This document shows positions 34,713-45,860 of a stretch of 64,000 bases of DNA, piece by piece. A model generated the notes under the pieces. It was not told the origin of the DNA and made no database searches. It worked only from the letters and a program-made list of their open reading frames with translations. Position 1 is the stretch's first letter; the number at the start of each line of letters is the position of its first letter. The translations under genes and the position numbers were made by a program. Source of the stretch: Neoechinorhynchus agilis (Eukaryota; Acanthocephala); the NCBI GenBank assembly GCA_051530055.1, contig CM121342.1, positions 8,742,001 to 8,806,000 on the forward strand, given 5' to 3'.

Positions 34713-35968
34713 GCCCGGACAAATGGGGAGAGTTGGCGTCAGGAAGGGCATCCGGCCGAAAACCTTGTGCCAAAAACACATCAGCAATGTCAAGTCTAAT
34801 ACCTCCGATTGATCGGGCTAGGGCGTTGCGAACCCGGCGTCCGGGGTTTGTGAAAAATTATTCAGGGTTACCGGATCAACGACGGGTCCAGCTAAAGAAA
34901 CGAATCGCATTCAAAATACGAATCGGCACCCTGAACGTAGGTTCAATGACCGGGAAAAGCAGGGAAGTGACCGATTTGATGAGGAGGAGAAAAATCGAAA
35001 CTCTTGGCGCCCACGAGATCAGATGGGAGGGAGGGAAAGCTAGAGAATTAGACGACGGATTTGAAATGTTCTATAGTGGAGGAGCAAGTGGTAGGAACGG
35101 AGTGGGCGTCATAGTATCAAAGGATCCAGTGGACAACGTCGTAGAGGTGACACGAATAAGCAGTCGGGTAATGGCGCTGAAGGTAAGCGTTAATGGCGAA
35201 GCCACGACAATAGTTTCTGCGCGCAATCCACAAGTCGGTTGTAGTGAAGAGGAGAAGGAGGAATTTTGGCTGAATTTATCGGAAGTGACAAGACCTAGGG
35301 AAGGTCGATGTGTGATAACCGAAACGGACAAGTGGGGCCGAGAGATGGATGCGGGCGAATTCATGGAGGACACAGTGTAGAATCAAGGAACGCCTAAGGT
35401 GTAAGACTTGGATTACGCAGCAGCGTTGGAGTTGCGTATTTCCAATACTTCAAAAAAGACTCACGGCACCTTTACACATACTCTAGCGGTGGAAGATCAA
35501 GCCAAAATCGATTTCATTTTGTATCCGATAGCGAGACGGGGTGAAGTTCAGAATGTCAAGATATTACTAGGAGAAGAGTGCACCACGCAGCATCGAGTGC
35601 TCGTGATGGACCTCAATATTCGAGGGAGAGTCAAACAGCCGACAACGAGCATTGCGCCTAAAATCAAGTGGTGGAAGCTAAAGGATCCTATACTCAGGAA
35701 AAAGATGAAAATGGGTCTTACCCAGAAATATAGCGAGAATGTGGCTGAACTGGAACGCTGGTGGAATGAGACAGCCGAAGCGATTCGTAGTGAAGCAAAA
35801 AAAAACTAGGAATGACATCGAGGAAACCTCCATCCAAAAACAAAGAGGCATGGTGGTGTCGTCAAGGACGCAATCAGTCTAAAGAAGTCAGTCAGGAAAA
35901 GATTGGATTTTGACGCTTCGGCCTCGAATGCAGACGCTTACAAACAGGCTAAAAGGAAGGCCGCCCCC
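34713..35968 (+). mobile_element. RTE-type LINE, 5' part with AP endonuclease
   Basis: Starts with the typical leader GTTGGCGTCAGGAAGGGC seen in RTE-like LINEs. The 34.91-35.38 kb frame has an apurinic endonuclease fold: RIGTLNVGSMTGKS, then IRWEGG (weakened active-site Glu region) and a GRNGVGVIV strand. 35408-35809 continues with IDFIL and QHRVLVMDL (the Asp/His end of the endonuclease domain) in another frame. No RT follows, so it is 3'-incomplete. Its edges are set by comparison with the uninterrupted copy of element X at about 62.97-63.00 kb. Confidence 0.8.
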
Positions 35969-37215
35969 GGTATCTTCTTCGAGTTATGAAGCAAAATACG
36001 GGAATTCGTTTCCTCGGATACATTTTAAAGAAGAAGAGGCACACTGATCCGATATACGAGGTATACAGAATTCAGTGCTTTCTGTCTAACAGAGAGCATT
36101 TCGGACATCGATGCAGGATACCGAAAGTGAATCGTCCAAAATAAGACAGTCTGTCGCCGACTTGAACACCCTTCCGCAATATCATATCATTAGGAAATTC
36201 CAAAACATCGAGCCGATTTTGATTGCACGTTTTTTTAGTCGAGAGGAAACACAAATTTAAGCTTTACATATCGATGTGCCCAATACGATGGAAGGGAACA
36301 AAACCTTAACCTGAAATTAGCGGTCAGCGATATGTTAAAAAATCAATTAAAACATATTCGCCGTGTTTAGTTTCTCAAATAATTGGACATGCGGTCCAAG
36401 AACCTCAGGAATGACGATCCCGCATACCCGAGCAACCCAATGCGAAACAACTAAAATCTTTTTGGATGACTGACGAGGCGATGCTTCCTTGTGAAATATT
36501 AAAATATAGCATGATTTATCCTGAATTTTGATTATCAATATTAAAATTATATCATCCCGACCGATTATCCCGTAAAGATTCTTTATTTTGTTTAAAATTG
36601 TCGTCCGCTTTCACGCAACATTTTCAAAGAACCTCAAGGATTGAGACAAAAATGTTAAACATTTGAAACAATATGTTAGGTCGGCTAATTGAGCGAACAA
36701 CTAAATGGTATCATAGATCGCATTATTAAAAATCAATAACGAGTAAGGTAGATTGGAAGTTTCGAGGTGAAAATCTAAGATTTCGTTGGTTTTTATGAGC
36801 AAATTAAAATTTTGATTTGTGCTAAAAAAATTTGCATTCATTTCTAAAAGAGAAGAAAAGGTCTAAGACATTCTGCGACGACAATTTAATAATCGATGTA
36901 TTGAATTTTTATATTGGCGGTGGATCTGAACTTCTGCAATAAACGGATTTTGGGACAAAAAAGTTTAATATATTCGATCCCAAAAAGAAGAATAAATTAC
37001 TTGATGAATTTTAGTATAATTAAGGCAACAATGACGACAGTCCAAAGGAAAAAGACGCTTCATCGAGACTAAGATAAGTATTTGAACAATGCCCTTAATA
37101 TGAGAAATGCTTTATTGTTTAAAATGTTTCAAGCGTTTGAGAGATTTTAAAATGATTATCTCGTCTAGCAATAAAGCACGAGTGCTTTCGCGAGAATAAA
37201 TGTAGATCTCTTTGC
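35969..37215 (+). mobile_element. Element X, central part, copy at 36 kb
   Basis: Nearly identical to 42866-44098 in the same orientation. 35969-36176 also matches 62972-62760 inverted. About 985 bases (36176-37161) are absent from the 62.8-kb copy and look like an insertion shared by the 36- and 43-kb copies. No long frame is present. Confidence 0.75.
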
Positions 37216-37217
37216 GG

Positions 37218-37480
37218 ATAATTGATTGCGATCAATTGCGAACACTTCTATTAAGGAAGTTGTTCTTCAAGAAGATGTACAAAATGCGCCGAAGCAAAAT
37301 TTAAACGCCCTGTCAATTTTTGAACCTGAACGAAATTTGACTGTTAAAGTTCCACTAAACTTGTCCGGAGCAGACCAAAACGAATTATAGAAGCAATAGG
37401 GGATAATTCTGACCAATTAAGTGAGAATATTAAGAAAATTGCTTTTCTAGAAAACGGTCAAATTGTGTCGCATGAAGCTT
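37218..37480 (+). mobile_element. Element X fragment (inverted relative to 34.2-34.4 kb)
   Basis: Reverse complement of about 34150-34405 and the same orientation as 63300-63565. With the 34-kb copy it forms an inverted repeat flanking the LINE and the central part. Confidence 0.8.
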
Positions 37481-38454
37481 GTCATTAAATATTTGTTTCA
37501 TTTTCATACTTATTATTTTCATTTCTTGCCTTTAGGTTTTCGGATCTCTAAGGTTTTTACATAATTTTAATTTAGCTTGACAGATACGACATAGAGTTTA
37601 TTTATTTATTTGTCTAGCTTTCGCCGTTTTACGGCTTCAATTGGGCACTCTAAAATTTGAGGCGGAGCGACAAACAGGTCATAACATCCGCATCGACTCT
37701 ACTAACTCATCCCTCTTGTTGATGAGGTGCATCCGTCCCCCATCATCCTTAGTTCCTACTCGATTGCAACCCATCACGTCTCCCGAAATCAACAGCTCCT
37801 CCGCTATCGCTAAATCCACCGGGTCTCGGGCTTCATAAATGATCTCCGTATAGCAACAAAATCTAAAAGGCTCTGCTTTAATTCTTTTGATAAAACACCC
37901 ACTGGTAACCATCCTCCGCTTCTTTTCCTCAGTTCAGCGTCAATCGAACAGCTTTGTCGAGCTTTAATAATGTTTATGAGTTTAGTCTTTAGGATTCGCA
38001 AGGCCTCTGAAAGTTGGGTCTCATTAGCTGTTTTGGTCTTCTCAAATAGACCAAGTTGATTTTAAACAACAAACATCAATAAATTTCAAATACTGATTAG
38101 AGGAGGAAAGTAACAGCTTTATGCGAAACATTTCGCCATTTTGCAGCAGAATCTTTATAAAGACATGTAAAAAACGATGATGATAATGCAATTTTCCGAC
38201 CGCATTTTAAGTACATTTAAAACAGCCATTCATTTGTATAAACCTTTGAAATTCCAAACTAAGCCTCGCTCCCATAAAAAAGTTGCATTTATGATACCTT
38301 CAATTTCTCCCAGTTTCTGCATGATTTTGGATGCATTTCTGAAATCTAATAACGATAAAAAAAGTTTTAGTTGCATTCAATCGATCGACAAACCAATTGG
38401 CACCGATCGTCACCATCGTAGAGCTTATCAAATATTTCTTGCTTTAGGGCAATT
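37481..38454. other. Unassigned DNA
   Basis: A 93-aa frame at 38177-38458 leads into the ABCC-like fragment but does not itself match a transporter segment convincingly. Nothing else is recognised. Confidence 0.4.
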
Positions 38455-38753
38455 ATGAACCGCTTTTCTCGAGACCTTAGTATTATGGACGATATCCTAC
38501 ACAGCGTATTTCAATACTCCCTCGAATACACTCTTCTGGTCATCGGAATGCTCGTCTACATCTCAGTTGCTACACACTTATAATCGTTATTCCTTACATT
38601 GCGTTCACCGTGTTGATGCGACAATTTTATATCGGATGTGGGCCGAACGTGAAACAGACCGCAGTAATTTCACGAACTCCAATATTCTCTCGTTTAAATG
38701 CAGTTAAGTCGGGTTTATCCGCAACCCGGGCACTTCAGATGAGAACATCTTGA
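38455..38753 (+). pseudogene. ABCC (MRP4-like) transporter, second transmembrane domain fragment
   Basis: The frame from 38455 reads MNRFSRDLSIMDDIL followed by a hydrophobic helix. This is the LNRFSKDIGHLDDLLP region of ABCC transporters just before a TM helix of TMD2. A frame change near 38.58 kb is followed by VIPYIAFTVLMRQFY and SRTPIFSRL...SGLSATRAL, matching the TM helix and the conserved RSPVF...GL.TIRA segment of the same domain. A stop follows. No other ABCC exon is contiguous. It is a broken gene fragment, not a working transporter. Confidence 0.7.
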
Positions 38754-38879
38754 TCACGCTTCTCGGACCTACAACCTTCACCTTTTTACACAATGATGAT
38801 TCCAACTACGACTAGAAATCTTTTCTGACGTTTTCAATCCGTCATTGACACCGGACCCGCAATCCAGTCCGGATCCATC

Positions 38880-39790
38880 ATCCACTCCGAATCCGTCAAA
38901 TGAGGACCCAAAGGTACATGGGTCCTCTTTGTGAATCACAAATAAAACGTGTTATTATAACGGCCACATCCATAATCTTAATATTCCTAAATACCACTGC
39001 ATCGAATGCAGAATCATCTCGTTTACCAGCCAGGGATAAATGTGATCATCAAATCCAAATTTTTATAAAATTGTTCAATTCTATTAATAACACATTCCAC
39101 TCTGACAACACAAATGACCCTTTCATGGCCATGATCTCCGTTACCTCAATCATAAAAAGGTCCCTATCTACGGCAATACCCAAGAAATTCATTAGAATCT
39201 CCATCCGGGACCCACCATGAATAACTCCCCCATTTCGAAACTTCTTCAAAGGCAAGCTTTTAAAGCCCATCGCAATAACTCTCCAGATTTTCCCCGTTTA
39301 CGAATTGCTCTAACTAACAAAATACTTATAACCCGTAAAAACATTCTTCCAAAATTCGTTCTGGTGGCAATTCAACATGGTGACGGGCCGTCAAAGACTT
39401 TCTTGGTCGATGCCACCCGGATCCCTCCCTAATTTGACATCCACTGAATTGAAACAGTTTCTAGATTTCGTTAATCAGAACCTCTGCCCCAACTCAATTT
39501 ACAATCTCTGCTCCATATCAGACACCACACAATCTTTCGCACCCACTTCTGAAACTTTTGTCAACTCGCCGATACTCCCCTTAGTTTCGTAATACGAAGT
39601 CCTCCAAGATCTCAAGAAATTATCTCGAAATTCATCCTTTCAATCCGAAGTCCCAAACTGGACTCTTCACAACATCATCCCCGAACTCATCGACCCTCTT
39701 AACCGCATTATAAACCACAGCTTTTATATGCAAGCGATGCCCTACTTTGTTGTATCGAATGAAAAAATTTCCTTCTTCCAAAGACGATAA
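38880..39790 (+). mobile_element. LINE fragment, region before and into RT (Jockey/CR1 group)
   Basis: Overlapping short frames at 38900-39220, 39217-39432 and 39377-39592, then 39593-39790 reading EVLQDLKKLS, VPNWTLHNIIPELIDPL and IINHSFYMQAMP. This is the typical start of a LINE RT domain (choice of lower strand, PL..I.N.S...G..P). Several frame changes are present and it ends before the catalytic motifs. Confidence 0.55.
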
Positions 39791-39868
39791 ATTCCTACGT
39801 TTTCCTCGAAAAAGTTTCTCTTCCCAAGTCTTTATCCAGGTAAAAGTTTACTCGTCGTCCGAAAAGGC

Positions 39869-40032
39869 ATACTTACCTGGTTCCGGAGTTAACGGTGATC
39901 AAGGAGGCCGTTCTCCCGGGCAGAGGCCCCTCCATTGTACTTCGGTGGTGGCTGACGTCTGCGATTTCCCCAAATCGGGGAAACTCGGGAATGGAATTTT
40001 TGGGTGTGGGGATTGCGTTCGCGCTTTCCCCT
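39869..40032 (+). ncRNA. RNU1: U1 spliceosomal snRNA
   Basis: Begins AUACUUACCUGG, the 5'-splice-site recognition sequence. Stem-loop I (AACGG...CCGUU) follows, with loop GAUCAAGGAGG where the usual U1-70K-binding loop is GAUCACGAAGG. Stem-loop II has AUUGUACUUC where U1A normally binds AUUGCACUCC. Stem-loop III is UUUCCCC-AAAUC-GGGGAAA. The Sm site AAUUUUUGG is at 39995-40003 and stem-loop IV (GGGGA...UUCCCC) closes it. The length of about 164 nt is canonical. Base changes in both protein-binding loops leave open whether this is an expressed variant or a pseudogene. No PSE could be named upstream. Confidence 0.92.
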
Positions 40033-40119
40033 TTAATTACAATATAACGAAAAGACTTTTCCTATGCGGGGGAAGGAGCTTTCGGATTTTAATGGTTTCA
40101 GTTCGGTAAACCTTGAAAC

Positions 40120-40148
40120 GATTGCGTTCGTGCTTTCCCCTTTAATTG
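40120..40148 (+). repeat. Duplicated U1 3' stem-loop segment
   Basis: GATTGCGTTCG(T)GCTTTCCCC and the next bases repeat 40011-40039 with a C-to-T change in the loop, 109 bases downstream. It is only the 3' end of U1, so it marks a partial duplication of the locus. Confidence 0.8.
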
Positions 40149-41138
40149 CGAATTTATTTTATCTATAATTTCGAACGTGGAAAGTTCCGACGAGAACGGC
40201 TTGAAAATGCAGCATTTCGTTTCTGAATCTCTGATAAAAATCGATGGCTGTCCTGAGATCCTTTGTTGCGAATAACCATTTTCCAAGGTTAAGATTTTGT
40301 GGTGCTTGGTTCGACCGCTAGGAAAATATTTTTACGATGTGGGAAAGAGCGTTCATAACCGAAAGTTCGTAAGCGAGGTCGTTATTATCGCTGTAGGGAT
40401 AATCAATAAAGCGGGTGGTGTTATTCGATTTCCTCGGAGCTTTTAAAATCACAATCTTGGTGCCATTGTAGAACGTTCAACAAATTTAAAATATCTGTAG
40501 TACGAACAGAAAAGCCCTCGGATAATTTACAAATGGAGCTTCCCATTAAATTTATTCTTTTCAATCCGAATATCCTCCCTTTTGCCTACACCTTTAAGAT
40601 ATATTTGTCCAACTTACAAATTCATTTATTTCCCACGTCCTTACCTATCACTCGTTTGTAAGCATTTATCCTTAATTTAATGAGTCTACGTGAATTCGGC
40701 ACTTCTTCCCAAAAAACGTAATTTCACTTTCCGGTTCAAAAAACCCTAATAGTAGAGCTCCTTATCAATGTTTTCATTAGATGTTTGGTGTTAGTACAAC
40801 GCTCGTAATCAGAATTCATTTGATCTACTTCTGCGAGACTCGAAAAGAAGCTGACTAAAGAATCCACTCGACCCGATATTCTCACGTGAACGGACCCGTA
40901 ATCCCCTCCAAATTAATCAAACACCACATTCATTTATCCTGTCAGAAATCGTATTGTATGCAACGGTACTTTCCTACGTTGCACCGTAGGTATAAGCCCG
41001 TCAAATAGAATTAGACTCCGCAAGGGATCTAAAATACACGACAGCAGTCCTGTTATGCGGGCAATTCGCGTCTCTTAAAATGAGATCATCGTATGGACGA
41101 CAGTTCCCTTTGCCCTTACGATACAATGTCGTTGGCTT
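40149..41138. other. Unassigned DNA with a small inverted repeat partner
   Basis: About 40205-40285 recurs inverted at 51705-51775 (shared CGATTTTTATCAGAGA and CAGAAACG...AATGC). The rest has no recognised feature. Confidence 0.5.
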
Positions 41139-42290
41139 CTAGAAAAGGAACTGTTGCACGACCTGTGGGCAAGATGCCTCGGACCGAATTATATTGCCCG
41201 TGAACTGCAGTCGTCTGCGGCGCGAATATTCACTGGGCGGTTGGACTAAGGCTCTCTTATACCGTGCTTTATTGGTCACTTTATCTGACCATCTGACCTT
41301 GAACGCCGCACGTAAGAGGGATGAATGATTTTGGTCCAACTGCCTCGTTGCCGTTGGTGACAGTGTCCAGGTCTCTGCATTGTAGTAGAGAATGCTCTCA
41401 ATTAGAGTCCTGTACAGCTGCGAACGGAGTTTATCTGGCAAAGACTCGCTGTCAAACAGTGGTTTAAGTTGCCCCATTGCTCTCCAAGCTATAGCTCTCC
41501 GTCGGCTGACATCCGCACTCACCTCAGGAACGACAGCTCCCAGATAGACATAATGCTCTATCTGTTTTAATTGCTCAACGCCATTCGGCCCTTCGCCAGA
41601 GACTTTATGCGCGACATGCGGAATCGTCAAGAATTCCGCTTTTTTCGAGTTGATGGTCAGACCAATCATACTCGCCCTCTCGCACAGTCTAATTAGCATG
41701 CGTTGAGCTCCTTCGACTGTTGAGGACATTAATACGATGTCGTCGGCATATGCCATTTAGGAGGCGCGTATCTCAGGATACTTGCGACCTCTTTTATTCA
41801 ACAGAAGAAATACATCTTCATCATTCGGTAGTGCCCATCTCATTACCCAATCAAGCACCAAGATGTGGTGGAAAAGTATTCTGTCAAACCGTAAGCTGTC
41901 TTTACGGCGGACCTTGTGTTTTTATATAATGCCATAACGGATGTGACAATGATCGGCGGCATTCCATACTACTTTAAGATACCGCCAATCATCGTTCGAT
42001 TTACCGAATCGAAAGCTCGACGGAAATCAACAAATACGTGCGTCACACCCGTTTGATGAATTCGTGCCTCCTCGAGGATCCTCCTCAAAGCCAACATGTG
42101 CTCTGTGGTGCCTCGACCTTTCCTACGGTTCGAGGATTGGCTGAATTCGGCGTCTCCAAATGCTGCTGAAAAGTTTTGCCATGTTGGACATCAAGGATAT
42201 ACCTCTGAGGTCCTCCACCTTTGTCGAGTAGCATTTCGTAGCCGAGGAAGGAGAGAAGCTCCAATTTTGCGGACGGCGGTGATTGCACGT
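41139..42290 (-). mobile_element. RTE-type LINE reverse transcriptase, broken
   Basis: Minus-strand RT. The N-terminal part near 42.1-42.2 kb has GISLMSNMAKLFSSI. Then come EHMLALRRILEEA, VFVDFRRAFDSVN (first catalytic Asp), YGMPPIIVTSVMALY, LDWVMRWALPNDE and MAYADDIVLMSS (YADD catalytic pair) near 41.75 kb, with the thumb GLTINSKKAEF...YVYLGAVV and an RRRLQFTGNII end. The 205-aa frame 41139-41756 is intact. Upstream of it there are several frame changes, a stop before MAYADD, and loss of the QGD/LSP segment. Same LINE group as the endonuclease part at 34.7 kb, but no proof of the same family. Confidence 0.82.
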
Positions 42291-42339
42291 TTTTTACTTT
42301 ATTATTGTAAAACCTAGAAATGTTAAAAAAAAGAAAACC

Positions 42340-42605
42340 CTTAGTCAAGGGTCAACTGGTTCGAATCCGTTACCGCCAATGATGCACAACCAAAGGGGAC
42401 CAAATACTGCTGAAGTGAGGAAACCCACTGATGAGTCCTCTCTCCTAGCGAGGTATCTGATTATCCGGAGGAATATACAAACTTTTAACCGTGTATTAGA
42501 GAATATGTGGTTATATCACTTCTCTGATGTAATTGGTTTGGCTTTATGCCTAAAAGTAAGCCGGACAAAAAGGGGCAGACTAAATTTAATGATGATGAAA
42601 ACAAA
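42340..42605 (+). mobile_element. tRNA-derived SINE, body copy
   Basis: Starts in the tRNA-like part (B box GGTTCGAATCC near 42357). The shared CTGATGAG is at 42428-42435. The body (ATCCGGAGGAAT, GTGGTTATATCACTTC, GATGTAATTGGTTTGGC) matches the inserted copy at 43711-43905. The 3' end is a short AATGATGATGA repeat. The A-box half is missing. Confidence 0.75.
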
Positions 42606-42649
42606 ACCGGCTTGCCAGTAAAACTTTAAATGGAATGCAGCGATCTCCA

Positions 42650-42718
42650 TGAGTCGAAAAACTTGCTTAGTTTGACATTCCGTAGTTGTGCCGGGGTGGT
42701 CAAGTGGACTAATGCTCT
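42650..42718 (+). mobile_element. tRNA-derived SINE head, truncated
   Basis: The same pre-head (AGTTTGACATTCC) and A box (TGGTCAAGTGGACTAATGCT) as the 3.0-kb copy, ending abruptly at 42718 where element X sequence begins. It sits 45 bases after the previous SINE's tail, in the same orientation. Confidence 0.7.
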
Positions 42719-44098
42719 TGCGATCCAAGGGGAGTTTCCAAGAAGATTGCTGAGATCCTTACTCCGATAAAAAAAATTGGGTAAATAATCGAAGCTATCA
42801 ATATCAATCCAGGAATGCACTCATGGTCTAAACTTCTGCGGATTTTGTTACTCAGAGAAGATGGAATTCAGTGCTTTCTGTCTAACAGAGAGCATTTCGG
42901 ACATCGATGCAGGATACCGAAAGTGAATCGTCCAAAATAAGACAGTCTGTCGCCGACTTGAACACCCTTCCGCAATATCATATCATTAGGAAATTCCAAA
43001 ACATCGAGCCGATTTGGATTGCACGTTTTTTTAGTCGAGAGGAAACAAAAATTTAAGCTTTACATATCGATGTGCCCAATACGATGGAAGGGAACAAAAC
43101 CTTAACCTGAAATTAGCGGTCAGCGATATGTTAAAAAATCAATTAAAACATATTCGCCGTGTTTAGTTTCTCAAATAATTGGACATGCGGTCCAAGAACC
43201 TCAGGAATGACGATCCCGCATACCCGAGCAACCCAATGCGAAACAACTAAAATCTTTTTGGATGACTGATGAGGCGATGCTTCCTTGTGAAATATTAAAA
43301 TATAGCATGATTTATCCTGAATTTTGATTATCAATATTAAAATTATATCATCCCGACCGATTATCCCGTAAAGATTCTTTATTTTGTTTAAAATTGTCGT
43401 CCGCTTTCACGCAACATTTTCAAAGAACCTCAAGGATTGAGACAAAAATGTTAAACATTTGAAACAATATGTTAGGTCGGCTAATTGAGCGAACAACTAA
43501 ATGGTATCATAGATCGCATTATTAAAAATCAATAACGAGTAAGGTAGTTTGGAAGTTTCGAGGTGAAAATCTAAGATTTCGTTGGTTTTTATGAGCAAAT
43601 TAAAATTTTGATTTGTGCTAAAAAATTTGCATTCATTTCTAAAAGAGAAGAAAAGGTGGAAGGCGTTCTGCGACGACAATTTAATAATCGATGTATGGAA
43701 TTTTTATATTGGCGATGATCATTCAATTTTAGTCAATCCCTTTCTTGTCCGGCTTATTTATTTAGGCATAAAGCCAAACCAATTACATCAGAGAAGTGAT
43801 ATAACCACATAGTCTCTAATGTCGGTTAAGAGTTTGTACATTCCTCCGGATCCTCAGATACCTCCAGCAAACGGGACTCATCAGTGAGTTTCCACCCTAT
43901 GGATCTGAACATTCGAAATAAACGGATTTTGGGACAAAAAGTTTAATATATTCGATCCCAAAAAGTAGAATAAATTACTCGATGAATTTTATAATTAAAG
44001 CAATTGTTTAAAATGTCTCAAGCGTTTGAGAGATTTTAAAATGATTATCTCGTCTCGCAATAAAGCACGAGTGCTTTTGCGAAAATAAATGTAGATCT
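42719..44098 (+). mobile_element. Element X, left and central part, copy at 43 kb
   Basis: 42719-42860 is the reverse complement of about 33000-33140. From 42866 it follows 36071-37200 almost base for base. It carries a SINE insertion (43711-43905) that the 36-kb copy lacks, and lacks about 95 bases that the 36-kb copy has near 37035-37110. Ends at GTAGATCT. Confidence 0.78.
43711..43905 (-). mobile_element. SINE inserted in element X
   Basis: Minus-strand SINE body. CTCATCAG at 43877-43884 is the reverse of the shared CTGATGAG, and the remainder matches 42470-42600. At the equivalent place in the 36-kb copy (about 36915-36922) the flanks are directly joined, so that copy is the empty site. 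The SINE lacks its tRNA head. Confidence 0.8.
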
Positions 44099-44336
44099 CC
44101 TTTTTTTTAAAAAAATCGAATTTAATTTTTTCACACTCACGGCCTCCCGCCAAATTCCAGCTTTTGTCCTTCCTCGACCGTCGCCATCACGCTGGCAGCA
44201 TTGCCTCGTTGTACTGCCAGCGAGATATTTTGTCGATGGAATACGCCTGCTCTTGAGTCTCCGGTCGCCTCTCAATTTCTTCGAGAGACCCTGGAGCAGA
44301 GAGACTGCCGAGCTGCCGAGCGCTCCATACGTCTCT
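44099..44336. other. GC-rich 240-bp insertion between element X parts
   Basis: Absent from the 62.7-kb copy, where the flanks are continuous (GTAGATCT...GTAAGAAAG). Begins with a T8/A7 stretch. Coding-like but unrecognised, and markedly richer in GC than its surroundings. Confidence 0.5.
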
Positions 44337-45664
44337 ACATGTAAGAAAGATTTAAACCACGAGTAATTCAGAATGCAAACTAACCTTCGAAGAAGATTTA
44401 CGGTAAAAATATGTAAAGTTGTTCTGCTTAATTATAAAAATGCTGAACCTTTCACCTTTTCTACAATTTAAACCTTTGACGACTTATTAAAATTTTTTGT
44501 TAACATGCAATAATTATGTAAAAATCCTAGGGATTCGAAAACCTAAAGCCAAGCAATGTAAATAATGAGTATGAAAATGAAAAAATTAAATACAAAAAGA
44601 AATTGCTCACAAACTTTTATAGAATCTACTCAAAACGTTAGCTAAAACATTCATTTTTGACTTTTCTTTGTGGGTATTTGCTTATTTGTTGCTATTTTGA
44701 TTAGAGAGAAATATTCAATAGTTTTTAATTCCAAAACGTTATAATAACGGTCGATTTGACTTCGTTCAAATTCGGCAACCCTTAGCGAGCAGCCGTTTAA
44801 TAGACACGAAAACCAGCTACACACAAAAACGAGAATGTCAATCCAAACGTTCCGAATTCTTAGCCCTTCAACGAAGACTTCTTCGTCTATTAGACAATCA
44901 GCGAAGGGCTAAGAGCGTTGAACGGACCAACAGCGTTTTATCCGAGATGTTATAGTGCAAGACGAATCCGAATGAAGTAATAGAATCCGGACTAATCAAT
45001 ATTCTATTCGAGAAGGCAAATAATCTGTCGAATGCTAAAAAAGGTCCTCATACCCGTCCAATGAAATCGAATTGAGTACCAAAGACCTATGCTGCCGGTT
45101 AAAAATTATTATCGATGAAAAATACGCCACTTCCAAACACGCGATGATTAATAGGATATTGATTTCGATGATTCAAGGAGAAATTTCGAGAAGTGATGTT
45201 CGAAACTATAATTTGGATGGAAACATTGAAAGCGATCGAAAAAATCCGGAAAATATAAGAAACACATTCCGATTGGACAATCTAGAAAACGTGCTGTTTT
45301 CTTTGGCAGCAAATAGAGTGGTAAAATGTTAACCACGGAGGAAGCAAATCAAGGAAAAGCCGATTTAAAATCTGCGGTAAAAGCTTCACAAAAAAGAAGG
45401 GTAATGTCCGAAGAAAAGAAGAATGTGGTCGCTATGACAAGTTTTCATCAATTTAATAAAATCAACCTAAGCTTTGAAAGTTTCAAAGGAGCGACATTTA
45501 TAACTACGGATTTCTCAGGGTGCCGTATTCTTGGGCTTCCCAATCCTTCGTTGGGGTGGGGGGATTCTTTGAAACGAAGGATTTGTCGGGATGCCGTTAA
45601 TGTGGTACACGCCATTTGATCTTTGGGTTATAGAAGGATTTCTCGGTATGCCGTAGTCGTTGTA
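44337..45664 (+). mobile_element. Element X, right part, copy at 45 kb (unclassified)
   Basis: Inverted copy of 61375-62700, about 95% identical where I compared them by eye. Holds short plus-strand frames (for example 45072-45332 and 45326-45619) that are helical, Lys/Arg- and Asn-rich and match no family I know. Near its end three degenerate copies of a GGATTTCTCGGTATGCCGT motif occur at 45508, 45579 and 45636. Treated as a broken element. Confidence 0.65.
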
Positions 45665-45860
45665 CGATCTGATGAGCATCCTCAAATCCGATTTCATGAT
45701 TCGTTTTTACAACATGATTACTGATGGCGGACGACGTATCTGCTCTGCGCACACAATATTTATGTTGGTCAATATGCTTTTTTAGTCCTTGACTTGTTTG
45801 TCGAACATAATATTTTCCGCATTGTCTGCATGGTACCTTATAGATTATAATTTTTATCCT
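45665..45860 (-). mobile_element. Penelope-like element, GIY-YIG fragment
   Basis: The minus strand reads PCRQCGKYYVRQTSQGLKK...QHKYCVRRADTSSAISNHVV, the GIY-YIG endonuclease domain of PLEs with its CxxC and SAISNH motifs. Closely related to 60435-60620. Cut off after the HEIGFED region, where element X starts. Confidence 0.75.

Noticed and set aside
35071-35373. Minus-strand 100-aa frame
   Set aside because: Antisense shadow of the RTE endonuclease domain.
39049-39270. Minus-strand protein overlapping the LINE fragment
   Set aside because: It is antisense to a frame with recognisable LINE RT sequence immediately downstream.
38455-39592. Single multi-pass membrane protein gene spanning 38.4-39.6 kb
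   Set aside because: The first part matches an ABCC transporter domain and the second a LINE. They are unrelated pieces.
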